Assembly: GCA_011389605.1 (NCBI GenBank)
Contig: JAABTZ010000045.1
Location: forward strand, 1-11,506
Source: Desulfobacteraceae bacterium
GTDB taxonomy: Bacteria > Desulfobacterota > Desulfobacteria > Desulfobacterales > Desulfosalsimonadaceae
Direction: 5' to 3'
DNA: 11,506 nt
Shown: piece after piece, positions 6,978-11,506 of the stretch
How positions within the stretch are numbered: the first letter of the stretch is position 1
Layout of the letters: every line of letters begins with the position of its first letter
Position numbers and translations under genes: made by a program
Notes under the pieces: generated by a model
Databases searched by the model: none
Seen by the model: the letters and a program-made list of their open reading frames with translations, nothing else
What the model was told of the DNA's origin: nothing

Positions 6978-8240
6978 TTAAAGCCTCATCTTGCCTGGAT
7001 TTAAAATCCCGGCAGGATCAAATGCCGCCTTTATTCTTTTCATCAGGGCAAGAACTTCAGGAGATATTTCCTTTTCCATGTAGGAAGCCTTGGCAAGGCC
7101 AACACCGTGCTCCCCGGATATGGTCCCTCCAAGGGCTAAGGTAAAATCAAAGATTGCATCCACGGCCTGACGGGCGGCCAGGAACTGGGCCGGATTGTTT
7201 TTATCCAGCATGATATTGAAATGGATGTTGCCGTCACCGGCATGGCCAAAGCTCACCATGGTAAGGCCTGTTTGCTCACCCATAAGACGAATTTTTTCCA
7301 CCATTTCCGGCAGCCGGCTGCGGGGGACCACAATGTCTTCGTTTATTTTGTCGGGTCCGTAAGTGTAAAGAGCCGGGGAAATGGCTTTTCGCGCTTTCCA
7401 CAGGCTGTTGGCCGCCTCCGGGCTCCGGGCTGACTCAATGTATCTGCCCCCGCAGTCTGCAAGCACCTTTTTGATCTGCTTTACCGCCTCTGTGGTTTCA
7501 CCAAAGCTTCCGTCAGCCTCTATAAGAAGCATGGCCTCGCAGTCTTCCGGCAGCCCGCCTTCCAGATAGTTTTTCACACAGGAAATAGCGTTTTTGTCCA
7601 TGTATTCAAGAGCACGCGGAACAATACCGGCGCGAAGAATGGCGGAGACAGCCCGGGCGGCATCTTCCATTTGGCCAAACCACACAGACAGGGTTTCAAC
7701 GGTTTCAGGCCGGGCAAGCAGCCTGAGAGTCATCTCCGTGATCACCCCCAGGGTACCCTCGGAGCCCACAAGGAGATGCGTTAAATCATAGCCTACAACT
7801 CCCTTGGCGGTCTTTACACCGGTTCGGATAATTTCACCAGTGGGCAAAACCACCTCCAGGCCCAGCACATAATCGCGTGTCACTCCGTACTTCACGGCCC
7901 TGGGCCCGCCTGCACACTCGGCAAGATTGCCACCCAGTGTTGAAAAATCCGCGCTGGAAGGATCCGGCGGATACATAAGACCGTATTGGGCAACAGCTTT
8001 CTGAAACCCGCCGGTGACCACACCGGGCTGGACAATGCCGATGAAATTGTCTGCGTCAATTCTGCAGATACTGTTCATCCGGGTCATTACCAGAACCAGA
8101 CCCTTTTGGGCAGCAATAGCTCCTCCGCTCATGCCTGATCCGGCTCCCCGGGGGGTGACGGCAAACCCATGGGCCGTTGCAAGACGCAGAATTTCAGCCA
8201 CCTGAACGGCGTTTTCCGGAAATGCCACGGCCTCGGGCAC
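6978..8240 (-). CDS. glcD: FAD-binding oxidoreductase, GlcD/lactate dehydrogenase type
   Basis: A flavin dehydrogenase of the PCMH/FAD-oxidase C family, oxidising a 2-hydroxy acid such as glycolate or D-lactate. The 420 residues from GTG 8240 contain the FAD loop PRGAGSGMSGG (30-40). PPDPSS and the STLGGNLAECAGG segment (100-112), HAGDGNIH (333-340) and EHGVG (377-381) follow, and the protein ends FDPAGILNPGKM. The frame is open upstream to a TAG at 8385-8387. The stretch includes LGPANYSREKEDLVSYAYD, which matches the usual N-terminus of the family. The true protein therefore probably starts further upstream, near ATT 8351-8349, overlapping the end of dnaA, but no ATG, GTG or TTG is available there. 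The symbol is family level only, since no glcE or glcF partner is visible. Confidence 0.9.
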   Translation of the reverse strand: MPEAVAFPENAVQVAEILRLATAHGFAVTPRGAGSGMSGGAIAAQKGLVLVMTRMNSICRIDADNFIGIVQPGVVTGGFQKAVAQYGLMYPPDPSSADFSTLGGNLAECAGGPRAVKYGVTRDYVLGLEVVLPTGEIIRTGVKTAKGVVGYDLTHLLVGSEGTLGVITEMTLRLLARPETVETLSVWFGQMEDAARAVSAILRAGIVPRALEYMDKNAISCVKNYLEGGLPEDCEAMLLIEADGSFGETTEAVKQIKKVLADCGGRYIESARSPEAANSLWKARKAISPALYTYGPDKINEDIVVPRSRLPEMVEKIRLMGEQTGLTMVSFGHAGDGNIHFNIMLDKNNPAQFLAARQAVDAIFDFTLALGGTISGEHGVGLAKASYMEKEISPEVLALMKRIKAAFDPAGILNPGKMRL

Positions 8241-8355
8241 GTAAAAACGCCGGGTGGCATCATAGGCATAACTTACCAGATCTTCTTTTTCCCGGGAATA
8301 ATTGGCGGGCCCAAGAATCCGGCCGAGCTGCCCGTGAATTTTGGGAGGAATAGAT

Positions 8356-9717
8356 TTAATCGCTTCCGGACTCCAGCTTTTTTTCTATGATCTGCACCTG
8401 ACTGTACAAATCCCCTTTAAGCTTTAATTCCTTTTCCACTGAATTAATGGAATGAATCACCGTGGCATGCATACGGTTGAATTTTCTTCCAATGGACTGC
8501 AAAGGCAGGCTTGTGTGCCGGCGCGACAGGAAAATGGCAACCTGTCTTGGCCGGACAACAGATTTTTTCCGCGATTTTGAAACCATGTCTTTGATCGGAA
8601 CCCCGAACTCCCGGCTAACGACCCTGGCAATGGAGTCTATGGTGATATTTTTTCTGCGGGTAACTATGTTTCTTACAACCTGCTCGGCAAGCCGCAGATT
8701 AATTTGCTCACCTAAAAGACAGCTGCGCGAGGAAACGCCGATTAACCCGTTTTCCAGCTGACGAACATTTTCCACCAATTCACTGGCCATGTACTCGGCC
8801 ACATCCCCGGACAGCTCAATTCCCCGGGCGCTTGCTTTTTTTATCAAAATCTTTACACGGGTTCGGAAATCAGGGGGTTCAATTACCGTCATCATGCTCT
8901 GACCAAGCCTTGAAACCAGGTGATCGCTCATTTTGGGAATCTGAGAGGGGCTGGCGCAGCTTGAAAATATAAGCTTTTTGCCGGACTCATACAAATGGTC
9001 CAGCACCAGGGCCAGTTCGGTCTGGGTGCGGGTGCGGCCCGAAAGCATGTGGATTTCTTCGAGCAAAAGCACATCGCAGCCTTCCCGGTACCGTTTTTTA
9101 AAAGTGTCTATGGAATTTGTCTTAATGGAATGAACCATTTCATTGGTGAAATCCTCGGCGTTCATGTAATAAACACGTTCCCCGGGACAGGCTGATAAAA
9201 TCTTGTGCCCCACGGCCTGGGACAAATGACTTTTGCCCATGCCAGTGCTGGAAAGAAGAAATACAGCATTTAAATCAGAGTGCCGCCTGGAGGCAAGGGC
9301 CAGAGTGGCCTGATAGGCCAGGTTGCAGTTATGACCCACAACGAAATGATCAAAGGTATAGTCTTTTCTTAAAATCCTGCCATTCATGGGTTGTGGACAA
9401 ATCCCGGGCAGAGGCAGCTGCTGTCCGTGCTTTCTTTTGTAAACACCGGAGGCGGTCTCATGGTCAGGCTGTTTATCCCGGCTTTTGACCTGCAGTGAAA
9501 ATGCAAGAGAACGTCCCGCTTTCCGGCTCAGTTCACTGTTGATCAGATCCGTGTAATTTGTCATAATTCTTTTTTTGATGAAAAAATTGGGGCAGGCAAG
9601 AGCCATGGTGCCGTTTTTAGAACCCACATACTCAATGGGTTCAATCCAAAGGCGATAAATGCTTGGAGAAATCTGACTTTTGATAGCGGTTTTGACATTT
9701 TTCCACACGGTCTCCAT
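8356..9717 (-). CDS. dnaA: Chromosomal replication initiator DnaA (divergent)
   Basis: Binds origin DNA boxes, melts oriC and loads DnaB. The product is 453 aa from ATG 9717, preceded by GGAGAG 8 nt upstream; a longer frame to 9801 exists but adds 28 residues before the typical domain I start METVWKNVK. Domain I covers residues 1-80 and a short linker 81-115. AAA+ domain III starts near YTFDHFVVGHN. Domain IV covers about 355-453. Deviations are notable. Walker A reads SSTGMGKS (156-163) instead of GGTGLGKT. Walker B has EE (220-221) instead of DD. The box-binding signature reads NRMHATV (414-420) where RDHTTV is usual. Arg270 (finger) and sensor II Arg319 in VRQLENGL are kept. No dnaN follows. 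Confidence 0.93.
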   Translation of the reverse strand: METVWKNVKTAIKSQISPSIYRLWIEPIEYVGSKNGTMALACPNFFIKKRIMTNYTDLINSELSRKAGRSLAFSLQVKSRDKQPDHETASGVYKRKHGQQLPLPGICPQPMNGRILRKDYTFDHFVVGHNCNLAYQATLALASRRHSDLNAVFLLSSTGMGKSHLSQAVGHKILSACPGERVYYMNAEDFTNEMVHSIKTNSIDTFKKRYREGCDVLLLEEIHMLSGRTRTQTELALVLDHLYESGKKLIFSSCASPSQIPKMSDHLVSRLGQSMMTVIEPPDFRTRVKILIKKASARGIELSGDVAEYMASELVENVRQLENGLIGVSSRSCLLGEQINLRLAEQVVRNIVTRRKNITIDSIARVVSREFGVPIKDMVSKSRKKSVVRPRQVAIFLSRRHTSLPLQSIGRKFNRMHATVIHSINSVEKELKLKGDLYSQVQIIEKKLESGSD

Positions 9718-9890
9718 TAGGCACTCTCCATTTACATACTCACAGGATAAACAAAATATACAGTCACAATCAAGCAATGGATATGCTATGCTTTTGTGCA
9801 AAAGCCGAAAAAATCAGAACCGTATCGAGCGGTAAAATAAATATAACGGCAGGTGTTGAAACAAACTAAAATTGCCGGGAAATATTGAAA

Positions 9891-9913
9891 TGACGGGAAT
9901 CTGCTCCCAGTCA
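9891..9913. promoter_or_regulatory. Imperfect dyad near the candidate dnaA transcription start
   Basis: TGACGGG (9891-9897) and CCCAGTCA (9906-9913) frame a 23-bp dyad with 8 of 11 symmetric positions. It lies about 10 bp downstream of the candidate dnaA -10 box, where a repressor or autoregulator could act. Symmetry is seen directly; binding is inferred. Confidence 0.25.
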
Positions 9914-9922
9914 ATGGCACAG

Positions 9923-9952
9923 TTTATAATACATGGTGCCCCATGGAATCAA
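9923..9952 (-). promoter_or_regulatory. Candidate dnaA promoter
   Basis: On the minus strand TTGATT (-35, 9952-9947) and TATAAA (-10, 9928-9923) are separated by 18 bp. This would give a leader of about 200 nt. The spacer holds the dyad CATGG-TGCC-CCATG (9932-9945). On the plus strand TATAAT occurs at 9925-9930 but has no -35 partner. Confidence 0.35.
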
Positions 9953-10234
9953 ATTCGATGAGCAACGGTTTTGAGCATTCTATCCCCGGGCTTTGATGTG
10001 TTATTAACAATTCTATATGTTGCTGAATCTTCAACCAATCAATGGATAACCGTACCACTGCTGAATTTTTGAATGAAAAATTTTTGTCGTAATTCTGTAA
10101 CATTTACCAGTCTCTTTTCCTTTTTTAATAAAATTGTGTCAAAGTCGCATGAAAAACCGATCTTTTATTTTCGTCAATTTTTGTAAAATTTTAACCATAA
10201 ACGGTATTGCACTGCAAACAGGGGAATTATAAAT
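9953..10234. other. AT-rich divergent intergenic region, possible oriC
   Basis: With the dnaA leader (9718-9952) this makes a 517-bp gene-free stretch between dnaA and the namZ leader ORF. It is rich in A and T runs, especially 10061-10200. DnaA-box-like 9-mers are TTATTAACA (10001-10009, 7 of 9 to TTATCCACA) and AATGGATAA (10041-10049, 7 of 9 on the minus strand). One 8-of-9 site, TGTGGACAA (9392-9400), lies inside dnaA. No box cluster is present. Location beside dnaA and base composition allow an origin, but the evidence is thin. Confidence 0.25.
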
Positions 10235-10321
10235 ATGAAAAATTATTTCAAAGTGTTAAAGTTAACAAGAACCATTAGCCGCCATTTTTCCTGGCATTTT
10301 GCCGAAAACCACCGGATATGA
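10235..10321 (+). CDS. 28-aa leader ORF coupled to namZ
   Basis: ATG 10235 is preceded by AGGGGA 9-10 nt upstream, a better ribosome-binding site than any in front of the next gene. The 28 codons encode a basic, aromatic and His-rich peptide starting MKNYFKVLKLTRTISRHF. The stop TGA (10319-10321) overlaps the ATG of the muramidase gene (10318-10320) as ATGA, the classic arrangement for translational coupling. It may be a leader peptide whose translation opens or delivers ribosomes to namZ. It does not resemble a known family or an attenuation peptide with a run of one amino acid. It may also be chance, since short frames are common. Confidence 0.45.
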   Translation: MKNYFKVLKLTRTISRHFSWHFAENHRI

Positions 10322-11506
10322 CCAGTTTAAAGAAAAACAGCCTGCCTGTTGTCACCACCGGACTGGAAAGCATGGGGCAAAATCCGCCTTCAGCTCTGGC
10401 GGGCAGGCGTCTGGGCCTGCTTTGCAATTCGGCTTCCGTGGATACCCGGTTCTGCCATGCTCGCCATATCATATCCCGGCTTTTTCCAGACTGCCTTACA
10501 GCTCTATTTTCTCCCCAGCATGGCTTTTTTGGCGAAAAGCAGGACAATATGATCGAATCCGGAAATTTTTTTGACCATCATTTAAATATCCCCGTGTTCA
10601 GCCTCTACGGGGCCACCCGCACCCCTGGTACGGAAATGCTGGATCATATTGATACTTTGATTGTGGACCTTCAGGACGCAGGCACCCGGGTTTACACCTT
10701 TTTTACCACTCTGTCCTATTGTATGGAGGCAGCCGCCCGGCAAGGAAAAACCGTGGTGATACTCGACAGGCCCAACCCCATCGGCGGCCTGCAGGTGGAA
10801 GGCAACTGCCTGAGTGATCAGTTCGCATCGTTTGTGGGGCGCTACCCTGTGCCAATGCGCCATGGCCTTACCATTGGCGAATATGCCCGTTTAATCAACA
10901 AGGAATTCGGGATTGGATGCGATCTTGAAGTCATTGCCATGCACGGATGGAAACGCCGGATGTATTATCAAGACACCAATCTTGCATGGATACCCCCGTC
11001 GCCGAATCTTCCAACGCCCGTATCGGCAATGGTCTATCCGGGCCAGGTCATCTGGGAAGGAACCAATGTATCCGAGGGACGGGGCACGACCCAACCATTT
11101 GAAGTTTTTGGTGCGCCCTGGATAAAAACCGGCAGCGTTGAAAAAATCCTTGGCAAAACGCCTTTTGCCGGTGCGGTTCTCCGGCCTGTTGCATTTGAAC
11201 CCACATCGGGCAAATGGGCGGAGAATGTCTGCCACGGCTTTCAGCTCCACGTCACCTGCCGGGAAAAGTTTTTGCCTTATCAAACCAGCCTTACACTGCT
11301 GGCAGTCGTCCGCGAGCTTTTCGGCCGTGACTTTGCCTGGAAAAACCCTCCCTACGAATATGAATGGAAAAAACTGCCTTTTGATCTGATTGCAGGCAAT
11401 GCAAATATTCGCCAGCAGCTGGAATCCGGAATGGCTGTCGAGGAGCTGGCCAGGCAGTGGGAACCGCAGCTTCTGGCCTACAAGGAGCAGATCGGAAGAG
11501 CGTCGT
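10318..11506 (+). CDS. namZ: Exo-beta-N-acetylmuramidase NamZ family (DUF1343), 3' truncated
   Basis: A DUF1343 protein. Characterised NamZ enzymes remove terminal N-acetylmuramic acid from peptidoglycan fragments for recycling. About 390 residues are present in one frame with no stop. Family motifs in order: LGLLCNSASVD (32-42), LFSPQHGFFGE (63-73), LIVDLQDAGTRVYTF (114-128), VVILDRPNPIGG with a later VEG (146-162), PMRHGLTIGEYA (179-190), IPPSPNLPT (225-233) and the YPG...EGTNVSEGRGTT stretch (240-258). The end lacks the usual last residues, and the final 18 bases are adapter, so the genomic part stops near 11488. The N-terminus has no signal peptide, suggesting a cytoplasmic form. ATG 10318 has no Shine-Dalgarno of its own and overlaps the leader ORF. 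Confidence 0.92.
   Translation, partial: MTSLKKNSLPVVTTGLESMGQNPPSALAGRRLGLLCNSASVDTRFCHARHIISRLFPDCLTALFSPQHGFFGEKQDNMIESGNFFDHHLNIPVFSLYGATRTPGTEMLDHIDTLIVDLQDAGTRVYTFFTTLSYCMEAAARQGKTVVILDRPNPIGGLQVEGNCLSDQFASFVGRYPVPMRHGLTIGEYARLINKEFGIGCDLEVIAMHGWKRRMYYQDTNLAWIPPSPNLPTPVSAMVYPGQVIWEGTNVSEGRGTTQPFEVFGAPWIKTGSVEKILGKTPFAGAVLRPVAFEPTSGKWAENVCHGFQLHVTCREKFLPYQTSLTLLAVVRELFGRDFAWKNPPYEYEWKKLPFDLIAGNANIRQQLESGMAVEELARQWEPQLLAYKEQIGRAS
11489..11506. other. Illumina adapter remnant at contig end
   Basis: AGATCGGAAGAGCGTCGT is the start of a common Illumina TruSeq adapter and matches over all 18 terminal bases. It is almost certainly not genomic. It makes the last codons of the namZ frame read IGRASS instead of the family's expected C-terminus. 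Confidence 0.93.

Noticed and set aside
8374..8388. A AAA AAG slippery heptamer near the end of dnaA, suggesting a programmed frameshift into the dehydrogenase frame
   Set aside because: A -1 shift there does not enter the dehydrogenase frame, which is +1 relative to dnaA, and no downstream stimulatory hairpin is obvious.
9715..9801. Upstream extension of the dnaA frame by 28 codons
   Set aside because: METVWKNVK at 9717 is the normal domain I start and has GGAGAG at a good distance; the extension is not DnaA-like.
9915..9930. TGGCAC with a following TATAAT, resembling a sigma54 or plus-strand promoter
   Set aside because: The sigma54 -12 element (TTGCA) is missing and no -35 box fits a sigma70 reading on the plus strand.
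1..11506. CRISPR array, transposase, toxin-antitoxin pair, phage genes or tRNA
   Set aside because: None seen on either strand; gene content is housekeeping apart from the two repeats.

Overview
The window looks like a chromosomal contig end from a sulfate-reducer-type Desulfobacterota bacterium (Desulfobacterales-like). This rests on the gene order rpsF-rpsR-DUF2232-rplI-dnaB, a long-form HflX, a GlcD-type FAD oxidase, the style of DnaA and a dispersed repeat with GTAAAAAGTC ends. It is inference from gene content; no 16S or other decisive marker is present. The last 18 bases match an Illumina adapter, so the sequence is probably a short-read assembly contig, possibly from a metagenome.

Left part (1-6802, all + strand). 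A promoter with a perfect TTGACA box and a leader hairpin precede a ribosomal operon: rpsF (S6), rpsR (S18), a DUF2232/YybS-like membrane protein and rplI (L9). A 152-bp palindromic repeat starts exactly at the rplI stop codon and separates rplI from dnaB (replicative helicase). A second hairpin lies upstream of dnaB. hflX (ribosome-splitting GTPase), suhB (inositol-monophosphatase family) and a 64-aa cysteine-motif protein follow closely. The theme is ribosome assembly and rescue plus replication.

Middle (6820-9717, - strand). A second 153-bp copy of the repeat fills the convergent gap between the small Cys protein and a GlcD-type FAD-linked dehydrogenase. Upstream of that dehydrogenase is dnaA. 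The two genes overlap slightly if the dehydrogenase has its full N-terminus, but that N-terminus has no ATG, GTG or TTG start. DnaA is recognisable over its full length but departs from the usual Walker A, Walker B and box-binding signature residues.

Right part (9718-11506). A roughly 520-bp gene-free, AT-rich divergent region lies upstream of dnaA. It holds a candidate dnaA promoter with nearby dyads and two weak DnaA-box-like sites, so it is a possible but unproven oriC. A 28-codon open frame with a good Shine-Dalgarno then overlaps, by ATGA, the start of a DUF1343/NamZ-type exo-beta-N-acetylmuramidase gene, which runs off the contig.

I see no CRISPR array, transposase, phage gene, toxin-antitoxin pair, tRNA or rRNA. 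Most genes are ordinary housekeeping genes. The items most worth a second look are the repeat family with compensatory stem changes, the altered DnaA signature, the missing start codon of the dehydrogenase and the coupled leader ORF before namZ.
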